The notes under the pieces are model-generated. The model was not told where the DNA came from. It was given only the letters and a program-made list of their open reading frames with translations, and ran no database searches. Below, in pieces: positions 14,853 to 24,062 of a DNA stretch of 64,000 bases. Both the position numbers and the translations under genes were made by a program. The first letter of the stretch is position 1; each line of letters begins with the position of its first letter. Origin of the DNA: Clostridiales bacterium mt11. Its GTDB lineage: Bacteria; Bacillota; Clostridia; Tissierellales; Tepidimicrobiaceae. Where the stretch lies: positions 555,839 through 619,838 of the forward strand of contig LN874946.1 in the NCBI GenBank assembly GCA_001282665.1, in the 5' to 3' direction.

Positions 14853-15101
14853 TCACTTCTTTTCTAAAATATCTTTTGGCAACAATGTATTGGCTTCTAA
14901 GAACAACTTATCTATTTCCGATTTTAATTTTTTAATCTCCTCTTCTAAATCCTCTGGATTTACACCTAAACTATTTAATTCTTTAATTATCTCCTGCTGT
15001 TGATTGTTAAGCTGCTCTAATCTTGCTTCAGCTTTGTATTTTAAACTTTTAGCTTTATCTAAATTATCCTTTAAAGAGTTGAGTTCCTTTTCGTAATCCA
15101 T
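14853..15101 (-). CDS. Small coiled-coil protein in the split-Rad50 operon
   Basis: The 82-residue product is almost entirely a predicted coiled coil with heptad-like leucines (EKELNSLKDNLDKAKSLKYK, EEEIKKLKSEIDKLF). A possible break lies at NSLGVNPEDLEEE. It sits exactly between the two halves of the Rad50-like ATPase, where the returning coiled-coil strand of an intact Rad50 would be encoded. I infer that it pairs with the long coil of the N-terminal half. No homologue is recognised by name. Confidence 0.75.
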   Translation of the reverse strand: MDYEKELNSLKDNLDKAKSLKYKAEARLEQLNNQQQEIIKELNSLGVNPEDLEEEIKKLKSEIDKLFLEANTLLPKDILEKK

Positions 15102-15113
15102 AAATTTTCCTCC

Positions 15114-16556
15114 CTATTTGTAATTGCTAATAATTTCATCTATAGTTGAACCATCTATTTTGTTAAAGCATAGAGGACATACTTCTATTTTCGTTAAGAT
15201 AAATTTATATTGGTTTAAACTTTCGTCTAAACTACTATTTATCTCCAATAGATTCTTCTCTGCCTCTGATTTTTTCATCATAATCAAATCATATTTTTCT
15301 TTTAAATATGTTAATTTTTTTAGCACATCATTTTTAGCCTCTAATGTATTTTGTATATTAAAAGCTACATCCACATTGGATAATTTATCAGTATAAACTG
15401 CACCAATGGATAGACTCTTATTTACTCTATCCAATTTATATTTCAAATTTAATAGCTCCACAAGCTTTAAATAGTCTTTCTCTATTAAATTGATATTCTC
15501 ATCTATCTTGGAAATTTCCTGTAGCTTTGATAATATAAGCTTACTCTTTTCAATACTATAGATGAGATGATTATAATCCACATTGATTTTATTTAATCTA
15601 GACATCTTTATATAATTGATATTTAAAGTATCTATAATATCCTTAGTTCTATGAATTTCTTTAAGGGATTCAAGCAATTCACCGTCTTCCCTTATTTGAT
15701 TTTTAATTTCCATTAGCCTTATATATTTATTATTAATATAATTAAAATTCCTGATCCTTTCGCTTAACTCCTTTTCTATCTCAATGACCTTATAAAGGTT
15801 TTTAAGCTTTTTAAGGTATTCCTCTGATAGTCTTATTTCCTCATATACCTTATCTAAGTCTAGTGATATATTAGTTAATTTATCTAACTTCATTTGTCGA
15901 TTATGGATAATTTCCTTCAACTTCTCTAGTCTTTTAACTTTTTCTATTAAATCAGTTAAATAATCGTACTCTTTTAAACTCTCCTGTAAATTGGCTAGAG
16001 TTTCCTCATGGCTCTTCTTCTTAATATTTAAGTTTCTAATATCCTTTAAAGTATCTTTCAGTGCATCATCTACTATATGAACACCAACAAGTCTACCAAT
16101 TGCATTAGCTCTAGTAACACTCTTTTCTGAAAGTAAAAATGGACCTTCCAATTGTTCACCAATATTTATAGCATTTGATTGGTTGCTATCTAATACCACT
16201 TTTCTCATGGAGGTTTTTTCTATAATCTCCTGAGGTACAGTAGTTCCAAATCCTTCAAATGCTGTTTCATTTCCATCTTCATCATATAGATAATAAGCAT
16301 TTTTGCTTTTACTCCTATATCTTTTCACCTTTGTATTATCATTAAAAACAACGGTAACGCTACAGTATTTTTCACCTTCTCTAATAAAAAAATCTCCCGA
16401 TGGCTCGTTGAACAAAGCCCATTTTAATGCTCTAATAATAGCACTTTTGCCATGATCTGATGGTCCCACTATTACATTTAAATACTCATCAAATTCGATT
16501 TCTGTATACTTATGGGATTGAAAGTTTTCTATAATTGCCTTTTTTATGTATTTCAT
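15114..16556 (-). CDS. Rad50/SbcC-like ATPase, N-terminal half ending in a zinc hook
   Basis: Counted from the ATG at 16556 (480 residues), the protein begins with the ATPase lobe (AIIENFQSHKYTEIEF, Walker A GPSDHGKS at 31-38). About 270 residues of coiled coil follow, and it ends 17 residues after a CPLC motif (Cys460, Cys463), which is the Rad50 zinc-hook pattern Cys-x-x-Cys. It has no ABC signature or Walker B; those lie on the protein at 14192-14848. An ATG at 16568 is also in frame, but the AGGAG touches it, so the ATG at 16556, right after the Mre11-like stop codon, is preferred. Zinc-hook dimer formation and the DNA-repair role are inferred from the family. Confidence 0.87.
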   Translation of the reverse strand: MKYIKKAIIENFQSHKYTEIEFDEYLNVIVGPSDHGKSAIIRALKWALFNEPSGDFFIREGEKYCSVTVVFNDNTKVKRYRSKSKNAYYLYDEDGNETAFEGFGTTVPQEIIEKTSMRKVVLDSNQSNAINIGEQLEGPFLLSEKSVTRANAIGRLVGVHIVDDALKDTLKDIRNLNIKKKSHEETLANLQESLKEYDYLTDLIEKVKRLEKLKEIIHNRQMKLDKLTNISLDLDKVYEEIRLSEEYLKKLKNLYKVIEIEKELSERIRNFNYINNKYIRLMEIKNQIREDGELLESLKEIHRTKDIIDTLNINYIKMSRLNKINVDYNHLIYSIEKSKLILSKLQEISKIDENINLIEKDYLKLVELLNLKYKLDRVNKSLSIGAVYTDKLSNVDVAFNIQNTLEAKNDVLKKLTYLKEKYDLIMMKKSEAEKNLLEINSSLDESLNQYKFILTKIEVCPLCFNKIDGSTIDEIISNYK

Positions 16557-16557
16557 A

Positions 16558-17544
16558 TTATAACTCATCTCCTAAGTCCTTCATCTGAGAAAGGGCTATA
16601 CGCTTTAAAGCTTCTTCCTTTACATCTTCAGAAACTCCTTCTGCATTAGAAACCTCCATCAAGATTTCGTTTATCTCTAATTTTTCAAAATTTACCGCTG
16701 TATCTATGGACTGTTTAAACTCAAACAATCTTTCAGATTTGAATATATGGTTTTCTATCTCCTGACGGTCTAATACATCTTTACCTTGGGCAGCACTCTT
16801 TAACTCTATGAGTTCAATGTTTATATCTTCATCTAAGTCAATTAATACCACTTTTGGCATGCGTTCGATTTCTATTAAGCTATTGGTAACCCTTATTAAG
16901 CTGCCTGGATTTACAAAGTATTTCCCATCGATATTGATTATGCCAAAACCAGAATGATAATGACCTGCCAATGTAATATCGGCTTCAGTATCCTTAATAT
17001 CGTCAATTAATGTATAAGGTATCCCCTTAATAAAGGGTTTGTTTAACAGCATACCATGGACCATATGAATAGCATAGTCCACATCTTCAGGGACATCTTT
17101 GACTATATAGTTAGACCTATTTAATTCATCGTCTATATTAAAGGTATAAGGCTGACCAGTTAATTGAACCTTTATACCATTTTTATTTAAGTATATGTGC
17201 TCTCCCTTATCAATTATTCTTACTACATTTAATGCATTTAATAAGCCCAGCATCGTTCGATTTATAGTATTTGGATTATGACCATAGACATCATGATTGC
17301 CACATATTATATATATGGGGACTTTGATCTCATTTAATATTGAAGCAAAGTTCCCCACTACAGAAACGGAGATATCTGGCCTATCAAATAAGTCTCCTCC
17401 ATGTAATACATAGTCTATATGATAATTTTCAACGATTTTTCCAATTTCCTTAAATTTATTTTCTAACGTTTCTGGTAGATTATCCTTCCTATTTTTAGGG
17501 GTAGTACCCCTTATATGTGTATCCGTTAAAAATAATAATCTCAA
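16558..17544 (-). CDS. Mre11/SbcD-like metallophosphoesterase nuclease
   Basis: The 328-residue protein has the dinuclear-metal phosphoesterase motifs in order: FLTDTHI, GGDLFDRP, CGNHDVYG, VHGML and AGHYHSGFG, then a helical C-terminal region expected to bind the coiled-coil base of its ATPase. This is the nuclease partner of Rad50/SbcC in double-strand-break processing. The start is taken as TTG at 17544, giving M-R-L-L-F-L-T-D-T-H with GGGAG 8 nt upstream; a GTG at 17553 directly touches that GGGAG. It begins 41 nt after recA and its stop codon is followed 1 nt later by the next gene. Confidence 0.9.
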   Translation of the reverse strand: MRLLFLTDTHIRGTTPKNRKDNLPETLENKFKEIGKIVENYHIDYVLHGGDLFDRPDISVSVVGNFASILNEIKVPIYIICGNHDVYGHNPNTINRTMLGLLNALNVVRIIDKGEHIYLNKNGIKVQLTGQPYTFNIDDELNRSNYIVKDVPEDVDYAIHMVHGMLLNKPFIKGIPYTLIDDIKDTEADITLAGHYHSGFGIINIDGKYFVNPGSLIRVTNSLIEIERMPKVVLIDLDEDINIELIELKSAAQGKDVLDRQEIENHIFKSERLFEFKQSIDTAVNFEKLEINEILMEVSNAEGVSEDVKEEALKRIALSQMKDLGDEL

Positions 17545-17563
17545 ATATAACACTCCCTATAAA

Positions 17564-17590
17564 TAAACCTCCTTATAAGGAGGTTTATTT
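17564..17590 (-). terminator. recA terminator containing the recA stop codon
   Basis: A perfect 24-bp palindrome (TAAACCTCCTTA and its complement, 17564-17587) includes the recA TAA. The T-run after it is short (TTTATTTATAGG), so read-through into the Mre11-like gene is plausible. Confidence 0.65.
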
Positions 17591-18655
17591 AATTTTCTTT
17601 TCTGTAGTTTTATTTTGTTCACCTGAAGCTTTATCTTCCTTAGCTGGAGTCTTGATATCAGGTTCTAATCCAAACTTTTCTCTAACCTTGTTTTCTATTT
17701 CAAGACAAACATCGGGATTTTCCTTTAAAAAATCCTTCGCATTTTCACGACCTTGTCCTAACTTATGCTCTCCATAGCTGTACCAAGAACCCGACTTGTC
17801 GACTATCTCTGCTGTAACTCCAGCATCCAAGATGTTTCCCTCCTTAGATATCCCAAGACCATACATGATATCAAATTCTGCCTGTTTAAATGGAGGTGCT
17901 AATTTATTCTTTACCACTTTTACTTTAGTTCTATTACCAACAATCTCTTCTCCTTGTTTAATTGAATCAATTCTTCTTACATCTAGCCTTATACTAGAGT
18001 AGAATTTTAAAGCTCTACCTCCAGTTGTAGTTTCAGGATTACCAAACATTATTCCAACTTTTTCTCTTAATTGATTTATAAATATTACAGTTGTATTGGA
18101 TTTATTAATTGCTCCTGCTAATTTTCTTAATGCTTGAGACATCAATCTTGCCTGTAAACCTATATGACTATCCCCCATTTCCCCTTCTATCTCTGCTTTT
18201 GGTACGAGAGCTGCAACCGAATCCACTACTACGATATCAACTGCTCCACTTCTCACCAAGGCCTCCGCAATCTCTAAGCCCTGTTCTCCAGTGTCAGGTT
18301 GAGATACGATGAGATTATCAATATCTACACCTAATTTCCCCGCATATATTGGGTCCAAAGCATGTTCAGCATCTATAAACGCTGATATACCTTCTCGTTT
18401 TTGTGCTTCTGCAATTACATGAAGCGCTACAGTTGTCTTACCTGAGGATTCTGGTCCATAAATTTCTATTATTCTTCCTCGTGGTAATCCACCAATACCT
18501 AATGCTATATCCAAATCTAAAGAACCCGTTGGTATAACATCAATATTTTGAATATTAGTATCTCCTAATCTCATTATAGACCCTTTACCAAATTGTTTTT
18601 CAATTTGGCTAATGGCCACATCTAAAGCTTTCTTCTTTTCATTTACATCAGCCAT
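17585..18655 (-). CDS. recA: Recombinase RecA
   Basis: RecA forms the strand-exchange filament and triggers LexA self-cleavage. The 356-residue product carries the P-loop GPESSGKTT, the Walker B region VVVVDSVAALVP, loop L1 (GEMGDSHIGLQARLMSQALRK is the leading edge), the FINQLREKVGIMFGNPETTTGG stretch around L2, and a charged C-terminal tail. GGAG precedes the ATG. A TTGACT-17-TACAAT promoter and an exact LexA box lie upstream. cinA precedes it, as in many Firmicutes. Confidence 0.99.
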   Translation of the reverse strand: MADVNEKKKALDVAISQIEKQFGKGSIMRLGDTNIQNIDVIPTGSLDLDIALGIGGLPRGRIIEIYGPESSGKTTVALHVIAEAQKREGISAFIDAEHALDPIYAGKLGVDIDNLIVSQPDTGEQGLEIAEALVRSGAVDIVVVDSVAALVPKAEIEGEMGDSHIGLQARLMSQALRKLAGAINKSNTTVIFINQLREKVGIMFGNPETTTGGRALKFYSSIRLDVRRIDSIKQGEEIVGNRTKVKVVKNKLAPPFKQAEFDIMYGLGISKEGNILDAGVTAEIVDKSGSWYSYGEHKLGQGRENAKDFLKENPDVCLEIENKVREKFGLEPDIKTPAKEDKASGEQNKTTEKKIK

Positions 18656-18696
18656 AATTCTCCAGTTAAACTGGATCCACCACCCTTCATATACTC

Positions 18697-18708
18697 GAAC
18701 AAGAGTTC
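18697..18708. promoter_or_regulatory. LexA box at recA
   Basis: GAAC-AAGA-GTTC is a perfect match to the symmetric SOS consensus. It starts about 8 nt after the recA -10 element, covering the expected transcription start. Confidence 0.88.
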
Positions 18709-18715
18709 TATTATG

Positions 18716-18744
18716 ATTGTATAATAATTTCTCTGATTAGTCAA
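18716..18744 (-). promoter_or_regulatory. recA promoter
   Basis: Minus strand: TTGACT (18744-18739), 17 nt, TACAAT (18721-18716), giving a leader of about 50 nt. Confidence 0.75.
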
Positions 18745-18752
18745 ATGATAAA

Positions 18753-19973
18753 TTATATAATTTTTCTCAACTCATCAAAGGCTTTTAAAGTTGTCTTGTT
18801 CTGTATGGATAATCTATCACCACTTAAGGTTAATTTAATTACAAAGCTACCATGATTTGTTGCAATACCTATATAGACCAATCCTACTGGTTTACCTTCT
18901 GTTCCCCCATCTGGACCTGCTAAGCCCGTCGTAGATAAAATTATATCGACTCCAGTCTTATTTAAAAGCCCAGTAGCCATCTCTCGGGCAACCTGTTCAC
19001 TTACTGCACCATATTTATCTAATGTGCTTTTTTTAACGCCCAGTTCTTCTACTTTAGATCTATTGCTATAGGTTACAATTCCTCTATCGAATACTTGAGA
19101 TACACCGGGTATGCCAGTAAATCGACTTGATATAAGTCCTCCAGTACAGGATTCACAAAAAGCTATTTTCATATTATTAGCTTTTAATTTCTTATATACC
19201 ACTTCTTCAATGGATTCATCGTCATAACTATAGATATGCTCATGTATTCTTTCATCTATTTTTTCGATTATTTCATTTAATAGTTCATCTACTTTTGTCT
19301 CATCGTTGCCTTTAGCTACTACTTTTATATCTACTCTTCCCTCTTTTGCATAAGTAGCTATAGTAGGATTTTCTTGTCCCTGTATTATATCCTTTAATAT
19401 GGTTTCCAATTTTGATTCACCAATTCCTATGGTACTTATGGTTTTAATCTTAATGGTATAATCTTGCTTTATTAAAGGTATTGCATATTTATCAAACATC
19501 AATTTCATTTCTTTTGGAGGTCCAGGAAGCAAAATTAAAATCTTCCCATTCCATTCAATATAGATTCCCGGAGCAGTACCCATTTCATTTGTTAAAAATT
19601 CACTTCCCTTAGGTTTATAAGCCTGCTTAGTATTGTTTGAAGACATAGTTCTATTCATCTTATCAAAATATCTTTTTATATTACATTCCATGTCCTCATC
19701 CAATTCAAGCTCAAGTCCTAAAGTTTCACTTACAACTTCCTTAGTCATGTCGTCTGCTGTAGGTCCAAGTCCTCCAGTAAATATTAAAATATCGGCTCTA
19801 TTTAGTCCAATATTTATTACATCCTTTAACAAATTTGAATCATCCACTACAGAAGTATGAAATAGAACATCTATCCCAATTTCAGACAATCGTTGGGTAA
19901 TATAATAGGTGTTTGTATTTAAAGTACTTCCTAGTATTATCTCTGTTCCTACGGATATTACTTCTCCTATCAC
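18753..19973 (-). CDS. cinA: CinA, competence/damage-inducible protein A
   Basis: The 406-residue protein has both CinA domains. The N-terminal molybdopterin-binding-like domain (SVGTEIILG, FTGGLGPTADDMTKE, LLPGPPKEM) acts as an ADP-ribose pyrophosphatase in relatives. The C-terminal PncC domain (FCESCTGGLISSRFTGIPG, STTGLAGPDGGTEGKPVGLVYIG) deamidates nicotinamide mononucleotide to nicotinate mononucleotide. It lies between pgsA and recA, and recA has its own SOS promoter starting at the cinA stop codon. Confidence 0.96.
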   Translation of the reverse strand: MIGEVISVGTEIILGSTLNTNTYYITQRLSEIGIDVLFHTSVVDDSNLLKDVINIGLNRADILIFTGGLGPTADDMTKEVVSETLGLELELDEDMECNIKRYFDKMNRTMSSNNTKQAYKPKGSEFLTNEMGTAPGIYIEWNGKILILLPGPPKEMKLMFDKYAIPLIKQDYTIKIKTISTIGIGESKLETILKDIIQGQENPTIATYAKEGRVDIKVVAKGNDETKVDELLNEIIEKIDERIHEHIYSYDDESIEEVVYKKLKANNMKIAFCESCTGGLISSRFTGIPGVSQVFDRGIVTYSNRSKVEELGVKKSTLDKYGAVSEQVAREMATGLLNKTGVDIILSTTGLAGPDGGTEGKPVGLVYIGIATNHGSFVIKLTLSGDRLSIQNKTTLKAFDELRKII

Positions 19974-19988
19974 TTATATTCACCTCTA

Positions 19989-20534
19989 TTACTTTTCACT
20001 TGTTTTCAGCACTTGCTTATTTCTATACATATAATCTATTCCAGAAATAACTGTAAATATCAATGCAAGATACAACATAACCCTATCAAATGGAAAATTA
20101 ATAAGTCTAAAAGGATAATTGTTTATCAACAGTGCAATTATAGCTATTAACTGTGTAATGGTTTTAATTTTTCCTAGAGGACTTGCAGCTATAGTTATTC
20201 CCTCTGAGGCAGCAATAATTCTAAAGCCTGTTATCGTAAATTCTCTTGCGATTATTATTACCACAATCCAAGCAGGAACTTTTCCTAATTGAACCATAGA
20301 AATTAAAGCTGTAGAAACCAAAAGCTTATCCGCTAAAGGATCGACGAATTTTCCAAAAGTGGTAACTTGATTTCTACTTCTTGCAATATAACCATCTAAA
20401 CCATCAGTAGCAGAAGCTATTGTAAATATTAATGCAGCAATATAACTGCTATGAGGGAAATCAGAAAATAGCACAATCATAAATACGGGAATTAATAACA
20501 CACGAGCTAAGGTTATCTTATTTGGTAAATTCAT
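19989..20534 (-). CDS. pgsA: CDP-diacylglycerol-glycerol-3-phosphate phosphatidyltransferase PgsA
   Basis: PgsA makes phosphatidylglycerol phosphate in the membrane. The 181-residue product has the CDP-alcohol phosphotransferase motif with its aspartates and glycines spaced correctly (DGLDGYIARSR then FGKFVDPLADK, about residues 44-69) and several hydrophobic membrane helices. Its start overlaps the end of rimO by 17 nt, so translation is coupled. cinA follows after 15 nt. Confidence 0.97.
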   Translation of the reverse strand: MNLPNKITLARVLLIPVFMIVLFSDFPHSSYIAALIFTIASATDGLDGYIARSRNQVTTFGKFVDPLADKLLVSTALISMVQLGKVPAWIVVIIIAREFTITGFRIIAASEGITIAASPLGKIKTITQLIAIIALLINNYPFRLINFPFDRVMLYLALIFTVISGIDYMYRNKQVLKTSEK

Positions 20535-21861
20535 TCGCTATCTCTCCTATCAAATCATACTCTAAACTATCAGTTATCTTTACATCAATGTACTGACCTA
20601 ACTCAAGATTTTCATTAGAGTGAATATAGACAATCCCATCTATATCAGGACTATCCATATAAGTTCTCCCTACATAGATATCCTCCTCATATATATCTTC
20701 TACTAAAGCCAAGTAGATATTCCCTATCTTTTCTCTATTTAAAGAATAGGATATACCTTGCTGCAATTCCATTATTTTATTCCTTCTATCTTCTTTTATA
20801 TCTTCGTCTACTTGATCACCAAAGTTATAAGCTGGAGTACCTTCTTCCCTAGAATAAGTAAATACCCCTACTCTATCAAATCTTATCTGCTTGATGAAAT
20901 TATATAGCTCTTCAAAGTGAGTTTTTTCTTCCCCAGGAAATCCTACTATAAAAGTCGTTCTTATTACTATGTTGGGAATTTCCGTTCTTAATTTGATTAT
21001 TAAATTTATAATATCCTCTTTAGATGTCTTTCTATTCATCTTTTTTAATATTTGATTGCTTACATGTTGTAAAGGTATGTCTAAATATTTTACAACTTTT
21101 TCATTGTTTTTGATTGAATAGATTAATTCATCTGTAATATTATCTGGATATAGATAGAGAAGCCTAATCCATTTTAGTTTTTCTATTCTATTTAACTGAT
21201 TTAATAATTCATATAGTTTATATTCACCATATAAATCTATGCCATAATCCGTTGTATTTTGTCCAATTAAAATGACTTCAGTAACTCCATTTTGAGAAAG
21301 GTATTCCACTTCTTTAATTATATCTTCCATATTCCTACTTCTATGTTTGCCTCTTAACGAAGGTATAATACAATAAGTACAAAAATTGTTACAGCCTTCC
21401 GATATCCTTACATATTCTGTAGGTCTAAAGCTCAATCTATTAACCCCTTCTACATAATTGGTATTTATGTTTTCAGTTTTCTTAATTCTCTTTTCTCCGC
21501 TTTCAAGCTCATCTATTATGTTGATTATATCCTTTATATTTCCAGTACCAATTATACCATCTACTTCTTCAATTTCTTCTAACAATTCCTTAGAATAACG
21601 TTCTGCTAAACAGCCAGCAAGTATGAGATATTTACATTTACCTTCTTTTTTATATCTAGTCATCTCCCAAATAGTTTCTATAGATTCTTCTTTAGCATCG
21701 TTTATAAAACCACAGGTATTAACGACTATTATTTCTGCCTCTTCTAAGGAATTGGTGATTTTATAATTGTTATCTTTTAAGATGCCCATCATCAATTCTG
21801 AATCAATTTCATTCTTTGAACAGCCTAGTGTTACTATAGATACATTTTTCATTTTCATCAA
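20518..21861 (-). CDS. rimO: Ribosomal protein S12 methylthiotransferase RimO
   Basis: RimO adds a methylthio group to an aspartate of ribosomal protein S12. The 447-residue protein has the N-terminal UPF0004 cluster cysteines (TLGCSKNEID, VNTCGFI, AGCLAER), the radical SAM motif GCNNFCTYCIIP that binds the second 4Fe-4S cluster, and a C-terminal TRAM domain. The start overlaps the spoIIIE stop codon (ATGA). The Ser-Lys-Asn-Glu-Ile-Asp sequence after the first cysteine distinguishes RimO from MiaB and MtaB. Confidence 0.96.
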   Translation of the reverse strand: MMKMKNVSIVTLGCSKNEIDSELMMGILKDNNYKITNSLEEAEIIVVNTCGFINDAKEESIETIWEMTRYKKEGKCKYLILAGCLAERYSKELLEEIEEVDGIIGTGNIKDIINIIDELESGEKRIKKTENINTNYVEGVNRLSFRPTEYVRISEGCNNFCTYCIIPSLRGKHRSRNMEDIIKEVEYLSQNGVTEVILIGQNTTDYGIDLYGEYKLYELLNQLNRIEKLKWIRLLYLYPDNITDELIYSIKNNEKVVKYLDIPLQHVSNQILKKMNRKTSKEDIINLIIKLRTEIPNIVIRTTFIVGFPGEEKTHFEELYNFIKQIRFDRVGVFTYSREEGTPAYNFGDQVDEDIKEDRRNKIMELQQGISYSLNREKIGNIYLALVEDIYEEDIYVGRTYMDSPDIDGIVYIHSNENLELGQYIDVKITDSLEYDLIGEIANEFTK

Positions 21862-24014
21862 TTATCGCTCCTTAAACATGAATCCACTTCGTCTTTTGAT
21901 ACCAATACCTTTCTTGGTTTACTGCCTTCATATCCGCCTACAATACCTCTAGCTTCCATTTCGTCAACAATTCGTGCTGCCCTTGCATATCCAATTTTTA
22001 GCTTTCTTTGTAATAGGGAAATAGAAGCCTGTCCTTCTTCTACTACTAAGTTGATTGCTTCCGGAAATAATTCATCTGTATTCTCTATAATATCTCCCAT
22101 TTCTATTTCATTTTGGATACTTTCCATAATACAGTCATCGTATTCAGTTATATTTTGTGATTTTAGATAATCTACAACTTTTTCAACTTCATTATCGCTA
22201 ATAAATGCTCCTTGAATACGAATAGGTTTAGAATAATTGGAAGGATAGAAAAGCATATCTCCTTTTCCTAATAATTTCTCTGCACCTGCCATATCCAATA
22301 TAGTCCTTGAATCAACTTGTGAGGACACCGCAAAGGATATTCTTGATGGTATATTAGCCTTAATAGTACCAGTTATAACGTCGACTGAAGGTCTCTGAGT
22401 AGCCACTATTAAATACATTCCTGCTGCCCTTGCCATCTGTGCTAACCTACAGATATAATCTTCAATTTCTTGAGCAGCTACCATCATTAAATCGGCTAAC
22501 TCATCTATAATTATAACTATCTTGGACAGCTTCTCACCATCATTGTTCTTAAATTTTTCATTATAAGAAGTTATATCCCTTACATTGCTCTTTGCAAATA
22601 GTTTATACCTTTTCTCCATCTCATCAACAGCCCAATTAAGAGCAGAAGCAGCCTTTTTAGGTTCTGTAACTACTGGTATTAACAAATGAGGTATGCCATT
22701 ATATATACCCAGTTCAACTACTTTAGGATCTATAAGTAAAAGTTTTACCTCATCAGGATGAGCTTTAAACAATATGCTCATTATTATGGTATTTATACAG
22801 ACAGATTTTCCTGAGCCTGTAGCCCCTGCAATTAATAAGTGAGGCATCTTATCTATGGTCGATATAATTGGCTTTCCAGATATATCCTTTCCTAATGATA
22901 AAGGCAATTTGCTATCTAAAGATATGTATTCATCTGATTGCAATATCTCCTTTAATCCTACATTATCTTTATTCTTATTGGGAACTTCTATGCCCACTGC
23001 AGCTTTACCTGGAATAGGTGCTTCAATCCTGATATCTGAAGTTGCTAAATTCAATGCTAAGTCATCAGATAGGCTTACAATTCTGCTTACCTTCACTCCT
23101 GGAGCAGGCTGTAATTCATAACATGTAATAGATGGTCCCTTATTGATTTGAACAATGGTAGCATCGATGCCGAAGTTTTTCATGGTCTCATCAATTATCT
23201 TAGCATTGTTTAGAATATCCTTTTTATCATTGACATCTTGTTTAATGGAGTCATTTAATAGATCCACAGAAGGCAAACTATAGTTGGTTATTGTATTCTT
23301 ATTGGTAACAAACATCTTATTCTCTATAATATCTTTTTTAACTTTCTCTTCTTTTTCCTTTTCATTTTTAGTATAGTCATGGATTACTATTTCTTCTTTT
23401 TTATTTTTAATAAGGTTATTTTTAGGATTTTTCTTTACATCTAAATTCTTGTTTAAAACTGGAGGATTCTTTTTTTCTACTTTAATCTTTAATCTTCTTT
23501 TATTAAATATATCCTTAATTTTAATCTCCGTAAAAAGTAAAACGGCAATAAAGATAATAAATGTAATGATTATATAGGAGCCTAGGGGACCAAATAGGTT
23601 GAAAAATACATAACCAAATAATGCACCAATAGCTCCACCTCCTAAACCTTCCTTGCTCAACTTTACAGAACTTTTAATATGCACGGCAATACTATCTGAA
23701 TTTTGATTCTTAATATCTATTAAGGTTAAAAAACAGAGAAATAAGATAAGAAGATAAATAGACTTTTTATCTTCTTCAATGTCAAGTTTATTGATTATGA
23801 ATAATAGACCTATGGCTATTATGATTAAAGGAAATATGTATCCTCCAAATCCCATGAGAGTGAAATATATACTCCTTAAAAACACTCCCACGATTCCAGT
23901 TTTATAACTAAACAAACTGATTGCTGATAGAACACCGAAAGAGATAGTGACTATACCTAATATTTCTCTATTGTATTCTTTGCTTTTACTTTTGTTTTTC
24001 TTTTTTTTACTCAA
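21858..24014 (-). CDS. spoIIIE: DNA translocase SpoIIIE/FtsK
   Basis: This septal motor pumps chromosomal DNA during division and into the forespore. Counted from a TTG at 24014 (718 residues) it has a Lys-rich tip, four membrane helices in the first 170 residues, a charged linker, and the motor domain with Walker A GATGSGKSVCIN, Walker B LLLIDPKVVEL, IIDELADLMM and ATQRPSVDVITG. A C-terminal winged-helix gamma domain follows (SISLLQRKLKIGYARAARIV). An upstream TTG at 24035 is possible, but GAGGTG lies 6 nt before 24014. The position next to tepA and uppP matches the SpoIIIE locus of Bacillus. Confidence 0.96.
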   Translation of the reverse strand: MSKKKKNKSKSKEYNREILGIVTISFGVLSAISLFSYKTGIVGVFLRSIYFTLMGFGGYIFPLIIIAIGLLFIINKLDIEEDKKSIYLLILFLCFLTLIDIKNQNSDSIAVHIKSSVKLSKEGLGGGAIGALFGYVFFNLFGPLGSYIIITFIIFIAVLLFTEIKIKDIFNKRRLKIKVEKKNPPVLNKNLDVKKNPKNNLIKNKKEEIVIHDYTKNEKEKEEKVKKDIIENKMFVTNKNTITNYSLPSVDLLNDSIKQDVNDKKDILNNAKIIDETMKNFGIDATIVQINKGPSITCYELQPAPGVKVSRIVSLSDDLALNLATSDIRIEAPIPGKAAVGIEVPNKNKDNVGLKEILQSDEYISLDSKLPLSLGKDISGKPIISTIDKMPHLLIAGATGSGKSVCINTIIMSILFKAHPDEVKLLLIDPKVVELGIYNGIPHLLIPVVTEPKKAASALNWAVDEMEKRYKLFAKSNVRDITSYNEKFKNNDGEKLSKIVIIIDELADLMMVAAQEIEDYICRLAQMARAAGMYLIVATQRPSVDVITGTIKANIPSRISFAVSSQVDSRTILDMAGAEKLLGKGDMLFYPSNYSKPIRIQGAFISDNEVEKVVDYLKSQNITEYDDCIMESIQNEIEMGDIIENTDELFPEAINLVVEEGQASISLLQRKLKIGYARAARIVDEMEARGIVGGYEGSKPRKVLVSKDEVDSCLRSDN

Positions 24015-24062
24015 GAAGATCACCTCTTGAACCAATTCTATATAACATTCAAAAACCCTCTT

